From positions 1 to 11,929 of the forward strand of contig CALXSO010000038.1 of NCBI GenBank assembly GCA_944391155.1: a DNA stretch of 11,929 nt. Direction: 5' to 3'. The translations under genes were made by a program, and so were the position numbers. The notes below the pieces were generated by a model that was not told the origin of the DNA, did no database searches, and was given only the letters and a program-made list of their open reading frames with translations. This document shows positions 1 to 6,547 of this stretch, in pieces; within the stretch, counting starts at the first letter, position 1, and each line of letters opens with the position of its first letter. This stretch comes from an uncultured Clostridia bacterium (lineage in GTDB: Bacteria > Bacillota > Clostridia > TANB77 > CAG-508).

Positions 1-42
1 ATAAGAAATTATATTAGCAAGAAGACAGAGGTGAAAAAATGA
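1..42 (+). CDS. rlmN: C-terminal tail of an upstream gene, probably rlmN (23S rRNA/tRNA adenine-C2 methyltransferase), partial
   Basis: The frame beginning at base 1 is open and reads IRNYISKKTEVKK before a TGA at 40-42, which overlaps the next start codon as ATGA. The first residues resemble the GQLR-x-x-YI ending common in Firmicute RlmN proteins. In this group rlmN usually lies directly upstream of the PP2C phosphatase and PASTA kinase genes. Only 13 residues are visible and none are catalytic, so the name rests on gene order and a weak tail match. The 4-bp overlap implies cotranscription and translational coupling with the phosphatase. Confidence 0.45.
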   Translation: MRNYISKKTEVKK

Positions 43-774
43 TAAAAGCATATGCTAAATCTGATGTAGGCAAAGTAAGAGAAATGAATCAAGATTCATA
101 TTACATTTCAAACTCATTAGATGAAGTACAATTATATATGTTAGCTGATGGAATGGGAGGCTATAAAGGCGGAGAGATAGCAAGTAGTTTAGCAATCCAA
201 ACAGCAAAAAGTTATATAGAAAATAATTTTAAAGAAATTTCTAAAGATAAAGATAGTATCATACAATTATTAGGAAGCAGTATGGAATATGCAAATATGG
301 TTGTTTATGAAAAGTCAAAAGAAAATCCAGAATTAGAAGGAATGGGAACAACTTTAGAAATAGCTTTAATTTATAATAATAAAGTTTTTATTGGACATAT
401 CGGAGACAGCAGAATATATAGAATAAGAAAGGATTTCATAAGAAAACTTACTCAAGATCATAGTTATGTTCAGAAATTAGTAAAAGATGGTACTATTACA
501 AAAGAAGAAGCAGAACATCATCCACAAAAAAATATGCTAATGAAAGCACTTCGGATGTAATGCTTTTATAGAGCCAGATGTAATGGTAAAAGGTTTTTTA
601 AAAGATGATATCTTACTAATGTCATCTGATGGACTAACAAACTTAGTAAAACAAGAAGATTTATTGAGAATAACTAAAAAGAATTTTGAGCAGGCACCAA
701 AAGAATTGGTCAAATTAGCAAATGACAATGGGGGATATGACAACATAACAGTTGTAGTAATAAAAAATATTTAG
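39..774 (+). CDS. prpC: PP2C-family Ser/Thr protein phosphatase (PrpC/Stp), interrupted by a +1 frameshift near base 552
   Basis: This is the metal-dependent phosphatase that reverses phosphorylation by the kinase encoded next door. The first frame (39-551) carries the PP2C motifs RxxNQD (residues 14-19), DGMGG (37-41), GMGTTL and GDSR. It then hits TAA at 558-560. Dropping one base at 552 continues into the frame that ends at 774, which holds SSDGL and GGYDNITVV with the remaining metal-binding Asp residues. Joined at that point the product is 244 residues, the normal family length, and runs ..MKAL-GCNAF.. without a gap. The truncated first piece lacks the C-terminal metal ligands and would be inactive. 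The second piece, whose first ATG is at 583, has no Shine-Dalgarno of its own. The start at 39 has AGAGGTG five bases upstream. The break may be a sequencing or assembly error, a true mutation, or recoding; the sequence alone does not decide. Confidence 0.88.
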
Positions 775-810
775 CAGTCCACATTAAAACATAATGAAGG
801 AGAGATTAAA

Positions 811-2811
811 ATGAATTTAGAAGGTAAAGTTATAGGGAGCCGATATGAGATAATACAAAAAGTAGGTAATGGCGGAATGGCAATTGTCTATAAAGCCAGA
901 GATATGGTACTTAATAGATTTGTTGCAGTGAAAGTGCTAAGAGATGAATTTACAACAGATGAAGAATTTATAAAAAGATTTGAAACAGAAGCACAATCAG
1001 CTGCAAGATTAACACATGCAAACATTGTATCAATTTATGATGTAGGTGTAGATAATGGTATATATTTCATAGTAATGGAATTAATACAGGGAAAAACATT
1101 AAAAGAAATAATAGTAGAAGAAGGAGGACCATTGCCTTGGAAATGGTCTGTGAATGTTGCGATTCAAATTGCATCAGCATTAGAAGTTGCACATAGAAAT
1201 AATATAATACATAGAGATATAAAACCACATAATATAATAATAACAGAAGATGGAGTTGCAAAAGTAACTGATTTTGGAATAGCTAAAGCAGTATCAAATT
1301 CAACAATAACAGCATTCGGAAAAACAATAGGCTCTGTACATTATTTCTCTCCAGAACATGCAAGAGGAGGTTATACAGATGCAAAGTCAGATTTATATTC
1401 TTTGGGAGTAGTTATGTATGAAATGTTAACTGGAAGAGTACCTTTTGATGCAGATACTCCAGTTTCAGTAGCATTAAAACATATGCAAGAAACACCTGAA
1501 GAACCGATAGAAATTAATCCAAACATACCAGAGGCAATAAATCAAATTATAATGAAAGCATTAAAAAAGGAACCAGAATTGAGATATCAAACAGCAACAG
1601 AAATGCTAGAAGATTTAAAAATGGCATTAAAAAATCCTTCAGGAGATTTTGTTGAGCAAAGAGAATATGATCCAACAGCTGTAACACAGAAAATAGATAC
1701 AAATAGAATTAAAACACTAGAACAAGAAAACAAAAACTCAAATAATAAAAAAGATAGTAAACTAAAAAGATTTATAAAAAAACATAAAGGATTAAGTATA
1801 TTTATTGGTATAATATTATTATTTACTGTAGCCTTTGGAGGAACACTAGGAATACTAAGTTTAACAAATCCTAAAGAAGTTCCATTACCAAACCTAGTAG
1901 GATTATCAAGAGATGAAGCAAAATCTGAAGCAGAAACTAACAAATTAAAATTCGAAGTTTCTTCAGAAGAATATAATAGTGAAGTTCCAGAAGGATATGT
2001 AATAAGTCAAGACCCAAAATACGCAGAAAACTATAATGTAAAAGAAGGAAGCACAGTTACAGTAATAATAAGTAAAGGAACAGAAAAGACTAAAGTTCCA
2101 AATGTAGAAGGAAAAGAACAAAGTGAAGCAATAAAATTATTAGAGGAAGCTAATTTAAAAGCTGAAGTAGTTGAGGAAACAAGTCAAACAGTAAAAGAAG
2201 GATATGTTGTAAGTCAAGAAACTGATCCTGAAACAGAAGTTTCAGCGGGTGATACAGTTAAAATACATGTAAGCACAGGAACAGGAATTAAACAAGTTCA
2301 AATGGTAAGTGTAATTGGAGAAACAGAAGCAAATGCAAAAAGTAGAATAAGTGGACTTGGATTAACTACAAATGTTGTATATGAAGAAGATACAAGCAAA
2401 GATAATGGAGTAGTCTTAAAACAAAGTATAAACTCAGGAACAACTGTTAACGAGGGAACAACAGTTACAATAACAGTAAACAAAGTAGCTGAAACAAAAA
2501 CTATAACAGCAACAATAAATTTAAAATCAATAACAGGAGGATATAAAGAAGAAACTGAAGAAGAAGAAGGAAATAACACTACAGAAACAACAACAACTCA
2601 AAGTAAAACAGTGAAGATAGTAATAACTGTTGGAGGAACTACAGTATATAGTGATTCAAATGTAGATAAAAATACAACAAATAAACAAGCAACAATATCA
2701 GGAAAAGGAACTTCAGATGTTGTATTAACAATCACAGATAGCAATGGAGGTAATTGGGTAAGAACACAAAATGTAAACTTTAATAATTCAACTACAATTA
2801 GTTTCCAATAA
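811..2811 (+). CDS. prkC: Membrane Ser/Thr protein kinase with PASTA repeats (PrkC/Stk type)
   Basis: This kinase senses muropeptides or lipid II outside the cell and phosphorylates cytoplasmic targets involved in growth, wall synthesis and spore germination (family knowledge). The kinase domain spans about residues 11-273. It has a glycine loop (VGNGGMAIVYKA, 18-29), catalytic Lys41, HRDIKPHN with catalytic Asp136, DFG at 154-156, a Thr-rich activation segment and SPE at 180-182. A basic juxtamembrane stretch leads to one membrane helix at about 327-350. Three PASTA repeats follow, at roughly 357-424, 429-490 and 496-558. The last 108 residues form an acidic/Thr-rich linker (around 574-594) and a beta-type domain ending at 666, like the C-terminal domain beyond PASTA in other Firmicute kinases. 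The length is normal (B. subtilis PrkC is 648). GGAG lies eight bases before the ATG. The gene sits 36 bases after its cognate phosphatase. Confidence 0.97.
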   Translation: MNLEGKVIGSRYEIIQKVGNGGMAIVYKARDMVLNRFVAVKVLRDEFTTDEEFIKRFETEAQSAARLTHANIVSIYDVGVDNGIYFIVMELIQGKTLKEIIVEEGGPLPWKWSVNVAIQIASALEVAHRNNIIHRDIKPHNIIITEDGVAKVTDFGIAKAVSNSTITAFGKTIGSVHYFSPEHARGGYTDAKSDLYSLGVVMYEMLTGRVPFDADTPVSVALKHMQETPEEPIEINPNIPEAINQIIMKALKKEPELRYQTATEMLEDLKMALKNPSGDFVEQREYDPTAVTQKIDTNRIKTLEQENKNSNNKKDSKLKRFIKKHKGLSIFIGIILLFTVAFGGTLGILSLTNPKEVPLPNLVGLSRDEAKSEAETNKLKFEVSSEEYNSEVPEGYVISQDPKYAENYNVKEGSTVTVIISKGTEKTKVPNVEGKEQSEAIKLLEEANLKAEVVEETSQTVKEGYVVSQETDPETEVSAGDTVKIHVSTGTGIKQVQMVSVIGETEANAKSRISGLGLTTNVVYEEDTSKDNGVVLKQSINSGTTVNEGTTVTITVNKVAETKTITATINLKSITGGYKEETEEEEGNNTTETTTTQSKTVKIVITVGGTTVYSDSNVDKNTTNKQATISGKGTSDVVLTITDSNGGNWVRTQNVNFNNSTTISFQ

Positions 2812-2823
2812 AAATAAAAGAAA

Positions 2824-2851
2824 GGTATCAAAGCTACATAAGTAGGACTCA
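2824..2851 (+). repeat. Partial head copy (A) of the intergenic repeat family
   Basis: The segment AAAGCTACATAAGTARGACTCAC, shared with copy B 66 bases downstream, begins 12 bases after the prkC stop codon. Only the head module is present. The TAGC-aaa-GCTA hairpin is damaged here because TAGC has become TATC. No terminal TTGTATA hairpin follows before copy B begins. It looks like a decayed or truncated duplicate. Confidence 0.7.
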
Positions 2852-2889
2852 CGCATGGTTTTGGAACAATTTTTTAGAGCCAATAGCAA

Positions 2890-3010
2890 CGTAGCAAAGC
2901 TACATAAGTAAGACTCACACTGGTCATTTTATAAGTAACCTTTCTTGTTGTAAATTCTTTCAAATATAAAAGGGCAGGGAAAATCGTTATAAGAAACGTA
3001 ACCTGTCCTT
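2890..3010 (+). repeat. Intergenic repeat copy B with a variant 3' hairpin, between prkC and rsgA
   Basis: Positions 2891-2952 align without gaps to 7846-7907 (copy C), with 53 of 62 bases identical by my count. The copy opens with a perfect GTAGC-aaa-GCTAC hairpin at 2891-2903. After 2952 the similarity stops. Instead of the TTGTATA hairpin there is a different one, AAGGGCAGG (2970-2978) pairing with CCTGTCCTT (3002-3010) and an inner CGTT/AACG pair. No T-run follows, so this is not an ordinary terminator. The 231-base gap between prkC and rsgA is otherwise empty, and rsgA's ribosome binding site begins about 20 bases after the hairpin. Confidence 0.8.
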
Positions 3011-3042
3011 AAAAGAATAATAAATAATATAAAGGAGTGACA

Positions 3043-3927
3043 ATGCAAGGAATAATAATTGAAAATATATCAAATTTATATAAAATAAAAGGAGAAAATG
3101 ATATATATGAAGCAACAGCAAGAGGAAAATTTAAAAAAGATGAAATAACACCTGTTGTAGGAGATTTTATTGAATATGAAATAATAGATAGTGAAAAGAA
3201 AAAAGCAGTAATAACAGAAATTAAAGAAAGAAAAGTATATATAAAAAGACCAAAACTTGCAAATATATCACAAATAATTTTTGTGATTTCAAGTAAAGAC
3301 CCAAAACCAGATTTATTAATGCTAGATAAGCAATTAGCTTTTGCAGAGTACATGAATATAAAAAGCATAATTGTTTTAAATAAAATTGATTTAGATAAAA
3401 AACAAGACTTTGAAAAAATAAAAAATATATATCAAAAAATTGGATATAAAGTTATTGAAACAAATGCTAAAGAAAAAATAGGAATAAAAGAATTAGAAAC
3501 AGCTATGCAAAATGAAATAAATGCTTTTTCAGGAAATTCAGGAGTAGGAAAATCAACACTAATAAACGGAATTTTCAGAAAAAATGTTACATTAGAAGGA
3601 GAAATAAGCAAGAAAAATAAAAGAGGTAAAAATACGACAACTGCAATTAAAATGTATGAAATAGAAAAAAATACTTGGATTGCAGATACACCAGGATTTT
3701 CTACATTTGAAATAAATGAAATAGAAAGCAAAGACTTAGATAAATTTTTTAAAGAATTTAAAAGCAAAATAAAAGATTGCGAATTTATAGGATGTACACA
3801 TATTAAAGAAGAAAATTGTGGAATAAAAAAGGCAGTGAAAGAAGGAAAAATAAGTAAAGATCGATATGAAAGATTCTGCAAAATATATGAAGAATTAAAA
3901 GAAAAGGAGAAAAGAAAAAAATGGTAG
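3043..3927 (+). CDS. rsgA: Ribosome small-subunit-dependent GTPase RsgA (YloQ/CpgA)
   Basis: RsgA is a circularly permuted GTPase that checks late maturation of the 30S subunit. The protein has 294 residues. An N-terminal OB-fold (about 1-65) is followed by the GTPase motifs in permuted order: NKID at 113-116 (G4), a TNAK G5-like motif, the P-loop GNSGVGKST at 164-172 (G1) and DTPGF at 215-219 (G3). The C-terminal zinc site follows the family pattern C-x4-C-x-H-x5-C, with Cys246, Cys251, His253 and Cys259. I chose ATG 3043 over the in-frame GTG at 3037 because the AAAGGAG ribosome binding site (3031-3037) overlaps that GTG and lies five bases from the ATG. The last seven bases overlap rpe, indicating coupled translation. 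The neighbours match the B. subtilis prkC-cpgA-rpe order. Confidence 0.96.
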   Translation: MQGIIIENISNLYKIKGENDIYEATARGKFKKDEITPVVGDFIEYEIIDSEKKKAVITEIKERKVYIKRPKLANISQIIFVISSKDPKPDLLMLDKQLAFAEYMNIKSIIVLNKIDLDKKQDFEKIKNIYQKIGYKVIETNAKEKIGIKELETAMQNEINAFSGNSGVGKSTLINGIFRKNVTLEGEISKKNKRGKNTTTAIKMYEIEKNTWIADTPGFSTFEINEIESKDLDKFFKEFKSKIKDCEFIGCTHIKEENCGIKKAVKEGKISKDRYERFCKIYEELKEKEKRKKW

Positions 3928-4577
3928 AAATTTCAACATCAATATTATCTGTTTTGAAAGGACAAGAAGCAAAAACTTTTTTTGCACTAGAAAAAGCCAA
4001 AACAGATTATTTTCATATAGACGTAATGGATGGAAAATTTGTAGAAAAAAATACATATAAAAAAATGTTTGAATATGCATCATATATAAAAAGGATATCT
4101 AATATACCTCTAGATGTACATTTAATGGTACAAGATGTAAAAAAAGCAATAGATGAATTTTCAACATTAGAACCTAATATAATAACATTTCATTTTGAAG
4201 CTTGCAAAGATGATAAAGAAGTTGAAGAATATATCAATCTAATAAAAACTTATAATTCTAGAATAGGTATAAGTGTGAAACCAGAAACAGAAATAGAGAA
4301 AATTTATAAATTCTTACCATATATACACAATGTATTAGTAATGACAGTAGAACCAGGAAAAGGGGGACAAACATTATTAATAGATATGGTAGAAAAAATT
4401 AAGAAATTAAAAAAATATATTGATGAAAATAATTTAGAGATTGATATAGAAGCAGATGGTGGAATTAATTTAACAACAGCACCAAAGGTTAAAGAAGCGG
4501 GAGTAAATATATTAGTTGCAGGAACAGCAATATTAATAGCTAAAGATTATAAAACAATTATTGATGAACTTAGGTAA
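3921..4577 (+). CDS. rpe: Ribulose-phosphate 3-epimerase
   Basis: Rpe interconverts ribulose-5-phosphate and xylulose-5-phosphate in the pentose phosphate pathway, using a cytoplasmic TIM barrel with a divalent metal. The expected metal/acid-base residues are visible: His32 and Asp34 (FHIDVMDG), His67 (LDVHLMV) and Asp179 (EADGGIN). The length, 218 residues, is typical. Two motifs differ from the usual form: the N-terminal APSILS is STSILS here, and the phosphate-loop motif VNPGFGGQ is VEPGKGGQ. The catalytic residues are intact, so a true Rpe is most likely, although related epimerases such as allulose-6-phosphate epimerase share this fold. The ATG overlaps the end of rsgA, with AGGAG eleven bases upstream. 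thiN, often next in this operon, is absent from the window. Confidence 0.93.
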   Translation: MVEISTSILSVLKGQEAKTFFALEKAKTDYFHIDVMDGKFVEKNTYKKMFEYASYIKRISNIPLDVHLMVQDVKKAIDEFSTLEPNIITFHFEACKDDKEVEEYINLIKTYNSRIGISVKPETEIEKIYKFLPYIHNVLVMTVEPGKGGQTLLIDMVEKIKKLKKYIDENNLEIDIEADGGINLTTAPKVKEAGVNILVAGTAILIAKDYKTIIDELR

Positions 4578-4594
4578 TATAAAGAATAATGAAT

Positions 4595-4652
4595 ATTTTA
4601 AAGTAAAATGGTTTGGAAATCAATTTATTTTCAAACCATTTTGCTTTAAAAT
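4595..4652. terminator. Strong hairpin between the convergent genes rpe and the bactofilin-like gene
   Basis: Two 21-base arms, 4595-4615 and 4632-4652, are complementary except for one position and enclose a 16-base loop. The core ATGGTTTG/CAAACCAT is preceded by an A-rich stretch and followed by TTTTGCTTT on the + strand. This suits an intrinsic terminator for the prpC-prkC-rsgA-rpe operon. The symmetry would also let it act on the minus strand. Confidence 0.8.
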
Positions 4653-4666
4653 AAGAAATATACAAT

Positions 4667-4696
4667 GAAAAAGAGGATATCCAACAGGAACCCTCT
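4667..4696 (-). terminator. Intrinsic terminator of the bactofilin-like gene
   Basis: Read on the minus strand, AGAGGGTTCC-TGTT-GGATATCCTCT forms a hairpin: AGAGG/CCTCT outer stem with an internal bulge and a CC/GG inner pair. It is followed directly by TTTTTC. It begins 56 bases after the stop codon of the minus-strand gene. Confidence 0.65.
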
Positions 4697-4751
4697 ATGA
4701 TTAATTTGATTTTAAATATAATAGATAAATTTTAAAGAAACATAAAATTTA

Positions 4752-6077
4752 TTACGCTTTTTTTGAATCATCAGATTTATTATTCTTATCAATTTTCTTA
4801 TTTTCTATATTATCAGAATTATTTCCAGTACTAATATTTTTATTATTATTCAAATTTGAGCTATTCATTTCATCTTTACTAGAATTCTTACTACAAAAAG
4901 AAGTAATAAAAATTCCTAAACCAAGAATCATCATAATAATAGAAATAACTAATCCTACATTATAAGGAATTAAACATAAAGCCCAAACAATAATTGAAGT
5001 AATAATTAAAATTCCAAATATTCCTATTTCTTTATTAACCTTTAACTTTTTACATATATATTTGTTTAATCCAATAACAAATACAGATTTACTTAATGCA
5101 AGAATTAATAAGAAAATAGATGCAAGTAATAAAGCAAGAGTTGATGTAATAGGAATAAGCATTAGTACAAAAATTACTAAAGGAATAATAATAATTCCTA
5201 AAATACCAGCTAAAATAATTTTTAAAATACTAGCTTTTTTATCTGAATTAGAAAGATTTGTACGATTTCTAATAAATAAGCCTAAAAACCAAATTACAAT
5301 AACTATTATTAGGAAACAACCTAAAGATGTAAAGTAATTTGAGATATTAGAATGATTATTAAAATTAATAGATGTATAGTTTATGTTACCAGAAACAATT
5401 TCTTCAGGAAAATCTATCTTTGATGGTGAAGAATAATTTAAATCACCATAAATTAGACCTTTAGCTGAGTTTTCTTCATCTGTAAGAGAAATTGAAGAAG
5501 AACTTATAAAAGCATTTCTTCCAATTGTTCCAAAAATGTTTGCATTTTGAGAAATTGCTTTAATATCACGATAAACATATCCACTATTTATAGTAATATT
5601 TTTTGAAAATGAATATACATCATAAACAATACCATTAATTTCAACATTATTTGCACAAACAAATAAATTTCCATAAATATATGAAGTTTGTTCGATTTTA
5701 ACATTATTTGCACAAACAAATACATCTCCTGCAATTTGAGAAGAAATTGTTAAACTATCTGACATAACAAAAACATTACCATCAACTAAATAATCTATAG
5801 TAATAGATTTACCAGATAGATATACATCTTCAGATTTAATATTTGTAGTTTGAGCTTCTCCATCAACTGTAATTTCATTTTGAGTTGATTCATCAATAGG
5901 TTGGTCTGAAACATTATTTTCTGAAGTCCCAGCATTTGAAGAATTTTGTTCGGAAACATTATTTTCAGTATCTACCGAAATCGGTGTAATCTCATTTACT
6001 GCTGATACAAATGTTGTCATAATAAAAAGAACAATTACAAAAAAAATTGTAATAAATTTTGATTTAGTTTTCAACAT
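4752..6077 (-). CDS. Bactofilin-like (polymer-forming) beta-helix protein with C-terminal membrane helices
   Basis: The 441-residue protein starts with a signal or anchor helix (about 7-26). An Asn/Ser/Glu-rich linker follows to about 80. From about 85 to 235 it is a run of short strands with the rhythm G-x-(V/L)-F-V-x-x-x-x-(V/L)-x-I, including GDVFVCANNVKIE and GNLFVCANNVEIN. It then has hydrophobic segments near 252-269, 284-308, 310-328, 351-370 and 372-393, and an Asn/Lys-rich hydrophilic tail. This layout is that of proteins annotated as polymer-forming cytoskeletal (bactofilin-related) with a membrane domain. The beta-helix would lie on the outer face of the membrane if the first helix is exported. 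The exact function is unknown. AGGAGGG lies before the ATG, and a good sigma-A promoter and its own terminator make it monocistronic. Its low-complexity ends are of little diagnostic value. Confidence 0.8.
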   Translation of the reverse strand: MLKTKSKFITIFFVIVLFIMTTFVSAVNEITPISVDTENNVSEQNSSNAGTSENNVSDQPIDESTQNEITVDGEAQTTNIKSEDVYLSGKSITIDYLVDGNVFVMSDSLTISSQIAGDVFVCANNVKIEQTSYIYGNLFVCANNVEINGIVYDVYSFSKNITINSGYVYRDIKAISQNANIFGTIGRNAFISSSSISLTDEENSAKGLIYGDLNYSSPSKIDFPEEIVSGNINYTSINFNNHSNISNYFTSLGCFLIIVIVIWFLGLFIRNRTNLSNSDKKASILKIILAGILGIIIIPLVIFVLMLIPITSTLALLLASIFLLILALSKSVFVIGLNKYICKKLKVNKEIGIFGILIITSIIVWALCLIPYNVGLVISIIMMILGLGIFITSFCSKNSSKDEMNSSNLNNNKNISTGNNSDNIENKKIDKNNKSDDSKKA

Positions 6078-6091
6078 AAATCCCTCCTATG

Positions 6092-6115
6092 TATTATTTT
6101 ATATGTAAAATAATA
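6092..6115. promoter_or_regulatory. Perfect 10-bp palindrome over the -10 region and leader of the bactofilin-like gene
   Basis: TATTATTTTA (6092-6101) and TAAAATAATA (6106-6115) are exact inverted copies separated by TATG. On the minus strand the first six bases of the palindrome are the -10 box, so it covers the -10 element and the expected transcription start. It could be a repressor operator or a leader hairpin. A+T-rich DNA produces such palindromes by chance, so function is inferred only from position. Confidence 0.45.
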
Positions 6116-6138
6116 TATCTTTATAATTTTTTTGTCAA
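6110..6138 (-). promoter_or_regulatory. Sigma-A-type promoter of the bactofilin-like gene
   Basis: On the minus strand, TTGACA (6138-6133) is separated by exactly 17 bases from TATTAT (6115-6110). That is a consensus -35 and a -10 with one mismatch. Transcription would begin near 6103, about 25 bases before the start codon, leaving room for the AGGAGGG ribosome binding site. Confidence 0.8.
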
Positions 6139-6158
6139 TTGTTTTAATAATAAAAAAT

Positions 6159-6187
6159 AAAAGCCACTAGACCGCATAGTGACTTTT
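6159..6187 (-). terminator. Intrinsic terminator after the four-cysteine small gene
   Basis: AAAAGCCACTA (6159-6169) pairs with TAGTGACTTTT (6177-6187), with one mismatch and a 7-base loop. On the minus strand the stem is followed by CTTTTATTTTTTATT. It ends the nth/small-gene transcript 36 bases after the small gene's stop and just before the bactofilin promoter. The near-symmetry may let it work in both directions. Confidence 0.8.
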
Positions 6188-6222
6188 TGAGGTTTTTAAA
6201 TAAAGATGTAAGAAAATAAAAA

Positions 6223-6366
6223 TTAATTTTTAGAATTTTTACTTTCAGCAGAAACGAAATAAGCACATTCAGAATTACTAATAGTATCTGAAAATTTAAT
6301 TTTGCTATAAGAACACTGCCCATCTTTTTGATAAATACAGTTTAAAGAACAATTTATATTTGTCAA
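6223..6366 (-). CDS. Small four-cysteine protein (47 residues), TTG start
   Basis: The product starts MTNINCSLNC and has four cysteines at 6, 10, 18 and 34 (C-x3-C-x7-C-x15-C), with IYQKDGQC and ECAYF around them. I recall similar tiny Clostridia proteins of the form C-x3-CIYQ-x-x-G-x-C...C-x-YF, some carrying an unreliable dehydratase name; no real function is known to me. The cysteines suggest a metal or Fe-S site, which is inference. The frame is open further upstream to an ATG at 6414. The TTG at 6366 is the better start because GAGGTGAG (6378-6371) lies just ahead of it, and because repeat copy N lies close upstream. It follows nth on the same strand and probably shares its transcript. 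Confidence 0.7.
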   Translation of the reverse strand: MTNINCSLNCIYQKDGQCSYSKIKFSDTISNSECAYFVSAESKNSKN

Positions 6367-6426
6367 AAAACTCACCTCAATATTATTATGGACAAAAAGA
6401 AATATTATATTCAAAAAATCGCAAAA

Positions 6427-6547
6427 TTTTTTATTGTATAGAAAAAATCGATTTCTATCTCGACCATATTATAGATTTTCCGTATATAACAGGAAAAGTT
6501 ACCCATAAAAAGATACAAATATGTGTTGCTTATGTAGCTTTGCCACC
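6427..6547 (-). repeat. Intergenic repeat copy N, overlapping the 3' end of nth
   Basis: Read on the minus strand it begins GGTGGCAAAGCTACATAAG and ends CTATACAATAAAAAA. It aligns over its full length with copy C (7845-7962) apart from short indels. The terminal hairpin pairs 6489-6474 (TTATATACGGAAAATC) with 6449-6434 (GATTTTTTCTATACAA), using G-U pairs. The loop shares ATATGGTCRAGATAGAA with copy C. The first 18 bases are coding: they supply the last five nth codons (GGKAT) and its TAA. The rest fills the gap before the four-cysteine gene. Confidence 0.85.

Noticed and set aside
2824..2918. Two direct repeats 66 bp apart resembling a minimal CRISPR repeat-spacer unit
   Set aside because: Only two units, unequal and imperfect; further copies are scattered in both orientations next to genes, and no cas genes are present.
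2891..2952. GCAAAGCTA core recalling part of the GEMM (c-di-GMP-I) riboswitch
   Set aside because: The other conserved parts (upstream GGCAAACC-like segment and the tetraloop/receptor pieces) are absent in all copies; the match is explained by the small hairpin.
3037..3042. GTG start for rsgA two codons upstream
   Set aside because: The GTG overlaps the AAAGGAG ribosome binding site; the ATG at 3043 is correctly spaced.
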